The notes under the pieces were generated by a model, which was given only the letters and a program-made list of their open reading frames with translations, had not been told where the DNA came from and ran no database searches. A DNA stretch of 64,000 nt from Eutreptiella sp. 'Long Island Sound 2002'. Lineage: Eukaryota > Euglenozoa > Euglenophyceae > Eutreptiales > Eutreptiaceae. Positions 22,146-32,854 of this stretch are shown piece by piece (the first letter of the stretch is position 1; the number at the start of each line of letters is the position of its first letter). The position numbers and the translations under genes were made by a program. Location of the stretch: contig OZ038391.1 of NCBI GenBank assembly GCA_964036045.1, positions 43,535,621 to 43,599,620 on the forward strand. The letters run 5' to 3'.

Positions 22146-25100
22146 GAAAATCAGTGGTATCCCAGAGAAAGCGAAGGCACATCGGGTGCCGAAGAAGGCT
22201 CCGGAAGAGCCAAAACCACTGAGTTTCGCCACTCCCAACCCCTGGAGCGCCCTGCCAAGGGAAGTACATGTGGGTACGGGACATGGCAAGAAGGAAGGAG
22301 CGACCACGGAGAGCCCCGTGGACGGGCAGGACCAACCCAAGATCTACACCATCCGTGACCATACCCTTGAAGTCCTGATGCACCCGGACGTGCTAGAGTT
22401 GCATGCCGTGAGAGTCGTCCATACACCTCATGGCGACGAGCGGCAGTTGCACTTGAAAGTGCGAGTACGGTGCGGACGAGAGGAGAAGGTGGTGGATGTG
22501 TTAGTGGATACGGGTGCCCAGGTGAGCCTGGTCCGGAGAGGGTTGTTCAAGGAGGAACTCCTGCAGCCCAGCCGGAGACCGGTCCGCCTGAAGGTTGCCA
22601 ACGGAGAGATTATGGGTGGTGGCACCCATGAGGCCACTATCAGTATGGAATTCTGGGAGCATGAGCGCTTGAACCGCCCTGATCAGGCGAAGAGAAGCAC
22701 TCTATCCGGGAACTTCTATGTGGCCGACATTACCGATTGGGATATGATCATGGGGTATGACTTCATGGTGGCAAATGCCATTGGAGCCCTTCCCCATCGC
22801 GCAACGCTGGTCCGGGAGGATGATGAATGCCTCACATGGCTGTCCACAGACTATGCATGCGGATCATCCCAATGGAATGCTGAGAAAGAGGATCGGATCG
22901 TCCAAGCGGTGCAAGCTGTGGGTGCCAAGTCCAGAGGCGACCGTGGAGTTCAGCTCACGGAGTATGGAATGGCGCCGCAGGTGTATACCAGGATGATCCA
23001 GACGCTGGGAGCCGAAGCGCCCGAGACGGACGTCTTTGCTTCCCGGGATGCCCCACTTCTGCGGAAGTGTCGGAGGCATTGGCATCGAGGAGACTCAGCC
23101 TGGCACAGGCATTGGGGTTTGAAGGAGTGGGGACCCATGTATTGGCATGGCTCCCTGGAAAACACCAGACGTACGGTGGAGAAGATCATCGCGGATAGGG
23201 CGAAGGGGATCCTGGTCATAACCGGCATAGGATCCACCCCATGTCCGCTGGAGGGTCTCAAGTCGACGCTGGACTCCATCACCCTGAACGAGATGTCATT
23301 CGGGCCAGAGGAGGAGCTGTTCATCGACGCCAAGGGTGTATCAATGCCCTCCCCGGGTCAAGCGTGGGGTACCAAGGCTTTCCTGGTGGATGGGGCGCAA
23401 GCCCAGCCCACGGGTGATGAAGCATTCATCCGTAGGGTGGAGGCGGTGCCCATGAAGGTCATGTTTGAGCCCAAGGAGGGGACGGATCAGCCTATCGATG
23501 GCATTGACATCCTGTCCCACGCCGAGATCGACGACGTCGTCAACTACATGCGGATGGGGATGCACGACCGTGTGGCAGCCAAGAAGAGGCGGGCCATGGT
23601 CACATCTCCGCATTGGTGGGATGACAAGATGTTGGTCACCGGCAAGTACGAGAAGGATGAGTTCGTGGCGAGGGTCATGGATCACATCGCGGACCAATAC
23701 GATGGTCGGGTTGGGTCGGACCCACCAACGTGGGGTTTTCCAAGAGTGGGAACCGGTAGCGACGAGCACCAGCCCGAGGCCGCAAATTTTCGAAGATTAT
23801 CGGTGGGAATCGCGACCCACGACGATGAAGACGGCATATCGGACGAGGAGAAGTCGGACTCGGACCCAGAAGAGGCCTATACCGCAGTGCGATCGGTTGT
23901 ATCGATACCGAAGCAAGCGGCTGAAGAGGCCCAGGAGAACCCGAAGGTCGCCGAGCTGAAGGAGAGGCTGATCAAGGCCTACCCGCGGCTATTCAGTGGC
24001 GTCGCCAACAAGAATCCTCCAGATCGCGGAAGGTTTGGTACAGCGAAGATCAAGCTGAAGCCGAACCCGAAGATCTATCGTCATCGGGAGTACCAACTTC
24101 AGGGCGATCGGGCCGAGGCCATGAAGAAGCTGTTGGCCGAGTTCATTGAGCGAGGATGGATCGAACCCTCCGACAGTGAGTGGGCCAGCCCAGCCCTCAT
24201 CGTGCCCAAGAAGGAGAAGGGCGAGAGGAGGTTGGTGGTTGATTACAGAGGTTTGAACGAGCAGACCGAGCACGACTCGTACTCGCTTCCCCTGATCGAC
24301 TCCATCCTCCAAAAACAACAGAAAAAGCGGATTTTCACGGTGTTAGACCTGAAACACGGTTATCACCAGATGCCGCTACACCCGGACTCCAGGCCCTGCA
24401 CAGCGATGTCGACGCCGCTGGGGCCCATGCAGTGGAAAGTGGTGCCCGTGGGTGCCAAGAATGGCAACGCCGCTTTCCAGCGCATGATGGAGGACCTACT
24501 CGGTCCTGTCCGGGACTGTGCCGATCCCTTCGTGGATGACATCATCATCGGGTCCGGCACGGAGAACATGACTGAGGACGAGCTCATCGACGCGCATGAG
24601 AAGGATCTGCGCCGAGTGCTCAGCGAGTTGGACAAGCACAACATGGTGTGCAAGCCCACCAAAGCCTCACTCTTCGTGAAGGAAGTGGAGTTCGCGGGTC
24701 ACGTGGTTGGTCACGGGCAACGCCGTCCCATGCCTGGGAAGCTGGCGTCCCTGCACCACTGCGAGAAGCCCCAGACCATCAGCGAACTCCGATCCTTCAT
24801 GGGGTTCTGCAACTACTATTCGGGCTATGTCCGGATGTATGCAGAACTGTCGGGGCCGCTGCACAAGATGCTGCAAGTGGGCAAGTTCGATGGCCGGAAG
24901 GGGAGCAAGAAGAAGCTTGCTTGGACCCCTGAGGCCGAAGATGCGTTCAGCCGCCTGAAGGAGCGACTCCTGGGGCAACTGGGGTTATTCCTGGTAGACC
25001 CGGACAAGGGATTCGTGCTACGGACGGACGCCTCGGACTATGCTGTGGGGGCAGTCCTCGAGCAGATCCGAGACGACGGGTCACATGTACCCGTGGCGTT

Positions 25101-27171
25101 TTGGAGCAGGATCCTGGCCGAGGGCCAACGCCGAACATGGACCGCGAGGGAGAAGGAGACATACGCCATTGTATGTGCGCTCAGGAAGTGGTCTGGCCAC
25201 ATCGGACTGCAGCCGGTGGTGGTTTGCACGGACCACCAGTCCCTACAGCGCTGGCACAAGGAGCATGTCGACACCCCCTCAGAACCAGCGGCTAGGAGGG
25301 CCCGATGGCACGAGACGTTCGCCAAGTTCGACCTCAGCGTCGTGTACGTCCCGGGGAAGGACAACACTGTGGCAGATTGCCTCACTCGCTGGGCCTACCC
25401 CGCGGGCAAGGCGTGGATGGACATATCCAGCCATGGCGACGCTGAGGAGACCGAGGAGGCCAAGCGCATCATCGAGATGGAGAAGGTCATGGAGCAAGAG
25501 GGGGTCAAGTGCTTTGTGGTGATGGCAAACCGTACGGACCTGGCCAAGTTCCGGGGTGCCCGCGTCCAAGCTATTCGAGAAGAAACCCTCGAGCAATGGA
25601 TGGTGGCCCCTGTAGAGCTAGTCAGGTCAGTGCTCACAGAAGACTGGTCGGATGACTACGCGGCATCCGAGCACTGGAGCAAGTACTGGAATGCCGTGAG
25701 CGCCCCGTCGGACGACGAATGGCCCGAGGGCTTGACCGAGGATGGCGACAAGTTGTTCCTCAAGGACAAGCTGCTGGTGCCCGAGAACCGAGTGGAGGAG
25801 CTCATTGACCATTGGCACAACGCCCAGCTCATGCACCCTGGCCGAGACAAGATGCAGCAGGACCTGGAGTGGCGTTTCAAGTTCCCTCCGGGGTACTACG
25901 CCATCCTGGATAGGTACTGCAGCGATTGTGCCGTGTGTCGGGCCACGAAGAGCCCCAACCACTCCACAGCGGGCAACCCGGTGTATACGGCTATACCGGA
26001 GGCCCCTATGCGGTCCGTGGCCATGGATGTATTCGCCATGCCTGAGGTCACCGTGGAAGGAGAGACCTACGACTGTGTCATCCTGGCGGTGGATAGGCAC
26101 AGTGGGTATATCGTGGCGGTCCCTGGCAAGAAGTCCAAGAAGAAGGACAAGAAGGACAAACATGGAGTGGGGCTGCAGGCCAAGACCGTCGCTAATGCCA
26201 TGATCAGGCATTGGCTGACGATTTTCGATGTCCCGGCTGTCATCTGCAGCGATCGGGGCAGTCAATTCGTGGGGACGTGGTTCAAGACGATGTGCAAGCA
26301 TATGGGCATTCGGCACGCCAAGACCGTGGCGTACCACAGCCGGTCGAATGGCCGAGCTGAGGTGGCCGGGCGGCAGATGTTCGAGAAGTTCCGCCAGCTG
26401 CACATCGACGAACCGGGCCGGAACTGGTACAATTCGCTGTGGAGAGTGCTCCAAGCGTACCATGACCTTCTGGGACCCACTGGACTGTCGCCCCATTGCA
26501 TCCTGTTCCTACGGGATCGAGTGTCACGCACTCTCCCGTGGATGAACCATGGCAAAGTGGCCCGGGATGCGAATGCCATGATGGCTGAGGCGGACGACAC
26601 GGCGGCCAAGGTGTGCAAGGCACTACAGGACGAGCATGACAAGAGGGTCAAGTACTTCAAGCAGGGAAAAGTCCAGAAGTATGCTCTCCAAGACACCGTG
26701 TGGGTGGAGCGGCACCACAAGGATGTCCTGTCCAGGCATCGGCAGGCATCTTGGTATGTGCCGGGGGTAATCGTGCGGAAGGTCGGGCAGGATGTGTACG
26801 CAGTTCGTGTGGGGGATAACAAGATCCTGGACCGCGACTATACCCAGCTTCGTCCCCGAGCACCAGACCCCAGCGGACGTCCCGTCACCTTCGAGTCCAC
26901 GGCCGGCGATGTGGACTCGGACGACGAGGGTGAGGACGACGACTTCACCGCCGAGAAGATCCTGGCGGACAAGCCGGACCCGGGGACGCCTGGGGGAAAG
27001 CTTTATAAAGTCCGTTGGAAGGGATTCGCCGCATCCAGGGACTCGTGGGAGCCTCCGAGCAGTTTTGTGCCGAGGTACACCACGGTCTGGATGGATTACC
27101 TAAAGAAAAAGAGTATTTCTTTGGATGTCAAGGACGTGTTGGTCCATCTGGTTGCTGCTGTAGCACCGTAG
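22105..27171 (+). CDS. pol: Element A Pol: protease, Dam-like, RT, RNase H, integrase, chromodomain
   Basis: Continues the gag frame after TAG with no ATG needed; the first in-frame near-cognate codon is a GTG at 22186 (numbered 1 here). The protease has VDTGAQ with Asp108 and a later MIMGYDF. Residues about 280-400 form the DVFAS...ILVITG module also seen in element B. RT blocks include WASPALIVPKK, FTVLDLKHGYHQMPL and the catalytic FVDD at 782-785. RNase H shows TDASDYAVGAVL, REKETYAIVCAL and TDHQSLQRW. Integrase has an HHCC region (WHNAQLMHPG ... CSDCAVCR), then D1281, D1356 and E1392 with exact D-35-E spacing, plus a Lys-rich insert (GKKSKKKDKKDKHG). The chromodomain at about 1586-1640 (FTAEKILADKP ... 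DSWEPPSSFVP) probably steers insertion toward modified chromatin. No disabling change was seen. Confidence 0.93.
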   Translation, partial: RSPHGSGTSEVSPPKISGIPEKAKAHRVPKKAPEEPKPLSFATPNPWSALPREVHVGTGHGKKEGATTESPVDGQDQPKIYTIRDHTLEVLMHPDVLELHAVRVVHTPHGDERQLHLKVRVRCGREEKVVDVLVDTGAQVSLVRRGLFKEELLQPSRRPVRLKVANGEIMGGGTHEATISMEFWEHERLNRPDQAKRSTLSGNFYVADITDWDMIMGYDFMVANAIGALPHRATLVREDDECLTWLSTDYACGSSQWNAEKEDRIVQAVQAVGAKSRGDRGVQLTEYGMAPQVYTRMIQTLGAEAPETDVFASRDAPLLRKCRRHWHRGDSAWHRHWGLKEWGPMYWHGSLENTRRTVEKIIADRAKGILVITGIGSTPCPLEGLKSTLDSITLNEMSFGPEEELFIDAKGVSMPSPGQAWGTKAFLVDGAQAQPTGDEAFIRRVEAVPMKVMFEPKEGTDQPIDGIDILSHAEIDDVVNYMRMGMHDRVAAKKRRAMVTSPHWWDDKMLVTGKYEKDEFVARVMDHIADQYDGRVGSDPPTWGFPRVGTGSDEHQPEAANFRRLSVGIATHDDEDGISDEEKSDSDPEEAYTAVRSVVSIPKQAAEEAQENPKVAELKERLIKAYPRLFSGVANKNPPDRGRFGTAKIKLKPNPKIYRHREYQLQGDRAEAMKKLLAEFIERGWIEPSDSEWASPALIVPKKEKGERRLVVDYRGLNEQTEHDSYSLPLIDSILQKQQKKRIFTVLDLKHGYHQMPLHPDSRPCTAMSTPLGPMQWKVVPVGAKNGNAAFQRMMEDLLGPVRDCADPFVDDIIIGSGTENMTEDELIDAHEKDLRRVLSELDKHNMVCKPTKASLFVKEVEFAGHVVGHGQRRPMPGKLASLHHCEKPQTISELRSFMGFCNYYSGYVRMYAELSGPLHKMLQVGKFDGRKGSKKKLAWTPEAEDAFSRLKERLLGQLGLFLVDPDKGFVLRTDASDYAVGAVLEQIRDDGSHVPVAFWSRILAEGQRRTWTAREKETYAIVCALRKWSGHIGLQPVVVCTDHQSLQRWHKEHVDTPSEPAARRARWHETFAKFDLSVVYVPGKDNTVADCLTRWAYPAGKAWMDISSHGDAEETEEAKRIIEMEKVMEQEGVKCFVVMANRTDLAKFRGARVQAIREETLEQWMVAPVELVRSVLTEDWSDDYAASEHWSKYWNAVSAPSDDEWPEGLTEDGDKLFLKDKLLVPENRVEELIDHWHNAQLMHPGRDKMQQDLEWRFKFPPGYYAILDRYCSDCAVCRATKSPNHSTAGNPVYTAIPEAPMRSVAMDVFAMPEVTVEGETYDCVILAVDRHSGYIVAVPGKKSKKKDKKDKHGVGLQAKTVANAMIRHWLTIFDVPAVICSDRGSQFVGTWFKTMCKHMGIRHAKTVAYHSRSNGRAEVAGRQMFEKFRQLHIDEPGRNWYNSLWRVLQAYHDLLGPTGLSPHCILFLRDRVSRTLPWMNHGKVARDANAMMAEADDTAAKVCKALQDEHDKRVKYFKQGKVQKYALQDTVWVERHHKDVLSRHRQASWYVPGVIVRKVGQDVYAVRVGDNKILDRDYTQLRPRAPDPSGRPVTFESTAGDVDSDDEGEDDDFTAEKILADKPDPGTPGGKLYKVRWKGFAASRDSWEPPSSFVPRYTTVWMDYLKKKSISLDVKDVLVHLVAAVAP

Positions 27172-27563
27172 TGGATCCCCCTTGGCATTTTGTTTGTTTC
27201 TGTGCTTGGGGAGACGGGTGAGGGCGTTCATCCGGGGATTTTTCGGCCTTGATTGGCCATCTACCCCCTTCACTCGATCTCCACATATATATTTCACTGT
27301 GGTATACTTATTTAGGTGGACCGATGACGTTTCTCTATCTTTGATCCCCTTGGTCCATGTTGTAGATCAAGAGGAGACCGGATATGGCGAAGGGCACCGA
27401 TTATCAGTGTCCTCACCCCTCCCTTGGGGCATGGGGGACGCCTACGACGTGTGTGGGGCCTCCATGTGTCCTTGGGACATGGAGGGGAGGTTGGAGCCCA
27501 TTGGGGTCCTCCCGTCCTCTCTTCAATGACTTCCGAGCGGTAACAACGCTCTGAGAAGGGGGG
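27172..27563 (+). promoter_or_regulatory. Element A 3' UTR and polypurine tract
   Basis: Non-coding. GAGAAGGGGGG at 27553-27563 ends exactly where the 3' LTR TGAAGCC starts, which fixes the plus-strand primer and the LTR boundary. Confidence 0.85.
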
Positions 27564-29412
27564 TGAAGCCGGTTCGGACCCCCGTGGCCATCTTGGGGTC
27601 ACTTGGGGTGTGCATCTATGTGCCGGCAAGCCGCCATTGGCTGATATCATACTCTCCCATCCACCTGATCTAACCCGATGTGATAGTGTGATAGGTTTGG
27701 CCATTCCGGCTATGAGCTAGGTATTCAGTACCGAGGCGCCGCCAGCGGAGATTTATATATCGGAATATCAGGAATCAACAGGGTTTTATTATCATGATGT
27801 TTCCGTAATTTTTCAGCCTTTCGTTCTGATGGTCAATGTATCGGCGACTGTCAGTTGGCTCGCGATTTTGCGTTAACCGATTGGTTAACTGTTATTTCCA
27901 GATATTTTGGCGGATATTCCGTTGAAGGGTCAGATTTCATCAGCGAAGGGTTCGTTGCTTCCGCAATTCTCTAAATAAGCACTCGAAATTTTAATCAGAA
28001 TTTTTCGCGATGTCGAAATCGGATTTTCGACTTCGACATCGCCGCACTTGATTTGGACTTCTTAGAGTGGTCGTACTCCTTTCCCTATGTCCGAATCAGG
28101 TTTCCCTTATACTTGCCACCCATTTGACTAGGAGATATAAGGGAAACAAAAGCAAATCGTGGGACCACTTTGAAGGATCATATCTACGCGCGAGTGTGAG
28201 GAAATAGAATAAGGAAGGTTGGGTTGCAAGCGCCTTAGTCTCAACTTAATTTAGGAAGCATCAAACGCCTTTGGTGTGTACACATGCCCGATATAGCAAG
28301 GGATAATGGTCAAGAGGGTATAAAGTGATATATAACTCTTGGACCGTGCAACCGAACATTTTATTGTGACTTTCGAGTGTACCGCATGAGTGTTGGGGTT
28401 GCATAGCAACTTTCCTTGGGTTCCTACGTATTTTTAACGTGAAGTTATGTCAATGGAGGGACATGGCATATCATGGTGGGAGCCATATTTTGAGGGTATG
28501 TGTTGTATGCATGGTATATGTTTTATATGCTCACGTCCATGTTATATATCTTCGTGTGGCCGAAGAGATGGGGAGCCATACGGGACAAGGGCTTTGCCCA
28601 TGTCCCAATTGTGGAATTCAAAGCGCTAGACCAAGTCTACCGCGTATGTATTGCTCATGGTATGTTTGACAAAGAGATCCATGGGTGCACTCCCATTTTC
28701 ATGGGGCATGTAGATATTAGTGGCGAAGGTATCTCCATGCGCCCGATTGGGGATCCAAGTGGGGGAATTGTTTGCAAATGGTTCCAATCATTTGTGTATT
28801 GAATCATGAGCAGATATCATGGGTGAGCATAGAGATATACTATCATGACAACTTTGTATTTGGTCATATTTTCATGTTTTTGACCTCAATTTTTGCTCAT
28901 TTTTGCGTTTTGTGTACTTACCTGGTCAGCAAACAGCGAGCAGCCTATGGAGAGTCGAACCATGGTATGTTGTTCATATGTTGGCATATGCTTTGGAGTT
29001 GAACACCACCATATGCCGGATCGCGTACTCCCTTTGGCTTGGCGCACGAAGGATCACAAGAATTGGTCTCAAGATCATGGGCTGACTTGGGCAGTGCGTG
29101 GCGCCCATATCCGAAGGGGTTTCGAGGGTAAAGTGGGGATGTACATGGGCATTGACCTTTGGTCTATATCCTCCATGAATATTAGACTTCGATTCCATGC
29201 ATGCTTTGAGCTTTCGGATAAGTGGTAACTTCAATTTTGAGCATATATGTGATATATGGCCAATATGGTGTGAATTGGCAGTTTTTTGGCATGTTATGAG
29301 TTCAAACTCATAGGTCATTTCTTTAAGCCCATTTGACTCCAAGTCCAACCAAGGTTATGTCAGGGTAGGGCATGGTCCTGAGCGCCACTCTAGGCCATGA
29401 CACGCCACCTCC
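27564..29412 (+). repeat. Element A 3' LTR, last bases deleted
   Basis: Same sequence as the 5' LTR apart from about 14 substitutions. Agreement ends after CCACCTCC, where element B sequence resumes as TATGTTCC. The 5' copy goes on CTCA before the primer site. Contains the same hairpin (28008-28041) and TATA-like motif. Confidence 0.9.
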
Positions 29413-29530
29413 TATGTTCCTAACAAGGAAATGGAATATGATATACCCTATCCCACATATATCCCATATATAGGGCCAAATAATGCTCCCTTAGGGGTAA
29501 AATGCCAGGGTAGGGTTGTGACCTGCTTCA
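29413..29530 (-). repeat. Element B 3' LTR, proximal part
   Basis: Aligns to 42137-42254 (offset 12,724) with about one substitution. Begins TGAAGCAGGT on the minus strand directly after the purine tract AAGTGGGGGGG (29531-29541). Positions 42126-42133 of the 5' LTR have no counterpart at the junction with element A. Confidence 0.9.
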
Positions 29531-32500
29531 CCCCCCCACTTAAAACGACTGCCACGGGCAGGAAGTACATGCCCAAGAGGAAGGTAGCAGTCACAAACAG
29601 CAGCAAATCACAGGTTAGCAGATTCCCTCCAGTAGGGAATCCAACCTACGCAGGCGGTCTCGGAGCCGGCCGCACGGCCGCTGAAGTAGCTCCGATCGGT
29701 GGGAATTGAACCACCGCCGAAATCCAGAAATTGACGAGCGGGAACCCGCAGGTCCCACAATAAGTAGTAGGCGAAATCGCGAGCTGTTGCGCGTAGAGTC
29801 TGGTCCCTGCGTGTCGCATGAGGCATGTGGGGTCCAGCAGGTAAGGGCAGGTAGTTTTTCAAAGAATTAAAACTAAAGGCAAAGTGAAATCACACTTTTA
29901 AACAAAACTGAAGGTAATGGTACATGCGAAGCGGTGCGACGCGAAAGTGCAAAAATTTCACGTTTTGAAAAAACTGCCAGGAGAATTGACGGGAGTGTCA
30001 AACAGCAACGTAGGACTGTGCCTGCACAAGGGAGCACGAGGGATAGTAGAGATAGAGGCCAGGGAAAGGATCACAAGGTACACAACAAAATCTGATGGCC
30101 CTCGGCCAGGGGACTGTTACCACGGGGGGCTAACGGTCCTGTCCTGCAGTGCAACGCGGGGCAACCGTGGTAACAGTCCTTACAGCCACCACAGCCCTTT
30201 TTTCACAACCTGGAACAGTGAACACTGTGATTGTGTCTTATTGTTGCCTTGCGATGCATTACTGTCTTGCGCCTGCCTCTGTCTTGTGCATGCTTAGGCC
30301 CACTAATAAACACGGCCACGATGGCCCCACAGTGCGCGCGGTAGCTCACTAAGTAGAGGAAAGAGGTCACGATGGCCTCAGGGTAAACGATCGACGATCA
30401 TTTAGGCACAAACCAAAACACGGGTACGATGCCCACACCTTGCACCCACGTGCTTTAGATCGTTTATGAGGGCTTGATCTGCTTGATGTTCTTGATGTGC
30501 TTGCCCGTAACGCTTGCAGTAATGAGTGAGCTCTTGCTTGTAAGATGTAAACTTGCTTGATTACTTGCTTGTAAAAGACCGAGACAAGGCCTAGCCAAAG
30601 GCCCACGTGTCAAACAGACCAGACACCAAAGAAAGATGATCGTGTGGAATGAACCAGTCACGGTTGTGACTGTACGATACGGGCACGGCTCAGCCAAGGG
30701 TCGTGCCCGTGTGGATGTCTAACTTAGCATGTGTGTCACACGTGATGCACCACATAGAGGGTAAAGGAGGAGGTACGGAGATGGGATGAGGGTGTGAGTA
30801 GACACACTTAAATAGACAAACCTCATAACCATGTAATAATAACCTGACCTCACTGCTAACCCCTCACCTAGGAGCCATACTACGTATATATATCATATAT
30901 ACACATAATAGGGCGATGTACACCGACAAACACAAGACACACTTGTGCGCGCACACCCATTGGCAGGGCCCGGGGGCACACACTCGCCCGGAGGGCATCA
31001 CAGAGTGTGGGTCTCGCGGTGGCGGCCTTGGGGCACGTGATGGGGGCACTCCACACTTACGGCACGTGCAAGAGCTTCCACAAACTACTCACGTACACAC
31101 AACAAACAGTAAGCATATCCACAATAGAACACGTGTATAGATACGCCACCTTGTTGCTTGGTGTTCGTGTGTGTCTTGGGGGCGTGCGTATAAACACTTA
31201 GGTTAGCTTGCGTGTTACCTTTGTCGGTGGGTGTGCCACCGGCGGGCCGTAGCGCAGGGGGTCACCTCCAGGTTGCAAATTGGGGAGGTCGCCCGTACGG
31301 TCCCGCTGGTGTATCAGCCCACCCTGCTCCCCGGGGGCACGATGACACGCCCCGAAGGAGTTTTACTCCCCCAACCCCTCTACACCGTGTATGACGGTTC
31401 ATGTTTACACCTCCGTGTGTAAACTTGGGCCGGTGTACACGGCTACAAAACCCCAAAGGTAGGTGTCAACCTAGGTCTTGCTTGTTCGGGGGGCGGGTGA
31501 TAACCAACGTAATAGGCAACCATATAATCCCGTAACTAAATTAATGGCATGCGCACGGACACGCTACCATTGGCCACGGGCACACCCGGTTTTGGTGTGT
31601 CTCGGACAGAGAGACTCGTGTGTGTTGTGGAAATCCAAGTCCACGCACGGGTCTCTATAAAGAAAAATGCCACGCCCATATCCCAACCCGTTTGGTTGGG
31701 TGTTGGGATAGAGGACCCCTCGGGTGTTGTGGAAATCCAAGTCCACTCGTGGGGAACTCTAGAGAAAACATTAATATACATATTCTCTCATAAACATATG
31801 CATGTGCACACTCGCCCTTTTCATCATATTGTTTTTTCCCTCTCGTTGCAGGCAGAAATTCCCCCGCGAAATTCATCAAGGACATGAAGAGCACACCCAG
31901 CCAGCATGCGGCCCCATGCAATGGCAATGGAGGGTACCCACTCCCAACCCGGGCACGCATAGCGACCGGGGACAAATACCCAGGCGGCGGAGACGGCCCA
32001 AATCCGCAACGCCACTCTTTGCCTTTGAAGACCCCACCCACTCATAGAGTGACGGGGCAAAGGCACCCATTGCAATTCATATTAGAATACTTGTATTGTA
32101 GAGGACGACCCCTCCCTCTAGGCTTAAGTCCTCGCCGTATGTAGTGGCAATTTTGCACGCCACGAAATTTTTTCCACGTAATGTGAGCCACACGAGTACT
32201 TCGTACCTTGTATACCTACCCTCGTGTGGACAAGGGCAAATCGGTGGAAAACCATCACGCCCAACACAAAAAGGGAAAATGGGTTGTACCCGCCAACTCA
32301 ACGAAGTTTTCAAGCCTTCGCCATTTTGAGCAAATGATTTAGCTCGTTGGCTTGGGTCACGGGTCAGGGACGGTCGTGGGGTCGTGGTTTCGGTACGGGG
32401 CGGCACTCCGAAACCTTGCAAACACCACCATGCGCACAACCCGGCAGAGTCTTCGGGAAGTGCTTGCCACGTTGTTAGCACCCTTGACAGGGGGCGTCAT

Positions 32501-32854
32501 CGTGGGCAGGACTGACGGCAGTAGTCCTGGTGGTGGTAGGAGTGCTCCAGTAAGACCCAAGGATAGGGGTTTGAATGGCATTAAGACCCCCGAAAGAACA
32601 CGTCCCACTTCCGCCCCAGGCTATATGCCACGCCACCCCACCCCAAGGACTCTCAAGCCTTTAGCGGTGAGAGAGGTAGACGGTGGGGTAAACCTGCGGT
32701 ACCCACCGCCCTGCTCCGGTGGGGATTTTTGTAACCGAGGAGCGCGCCGTGCATGCACATCTTCTTTCCTGTCTCCCACCGCTTCTCGCTCTCTCCTCCC
32801 TTCCCCAAACAATAATATATCCATATTGGTTAGGGTTTTCATTTCGTGGCACGC
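29531..32854 (-). other. Element B long post-pol region
   Basis: About 3.3 kb between the integrase stop and the 3' LTR, far longer than element A's 0.4 kb. No frame has a recognisable domain. It contains a perfect 15-bp inverted repeat (30111-30125 / 30165-30179), a 23-bp direct repeat (31622-31644 and 31724-31746), and a 9-bp inverted repeat at 31679-31710. It could be a long 3' UTR, a lost extra gene, or an inserted sequence. Confidence 0.5.

Larger units (their letters stand above)
16747..29412 (+). mobile_element. Element A, apparently intact Ty3/gypsy chromovirus
   Basis: About 12.7 kb. It has near-identical 1.85-kb LTRs, gag and pol in one frame separated by a single TAG, a purine tract directly before the 3' LTR, and a C-terminal chromodomain. 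I see no frameshift or other internal stop. The LTRs differ at about 14 positions by eye (under 1%), so insertion is recent. The left junction is clean (TATCT|TGAAGCC). At the right, the last four LTR bases, the expected target duplication and eight bases of element B appear lost by a deletion between two TCC triplets. Confidence 0.92.

Noticed and set aside
20611-22383. 590-codon minus-strand frame
   Set aside because: Antisense shadow of the GC-rich gag frame, with no domain.
29690-29720. Minus-strand GGTTCAATTCC, a perfect tRNA B-box-like motif in a hairpin
   Set aside because: No acceptor stem, A box or anticodon arm could be placed at the right distance.
31247-31320. TAGCGCAGGGGG, resembling a tRNA A box
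   Set aside because: The downstream B-box match is poor and no cloverleaf forms.
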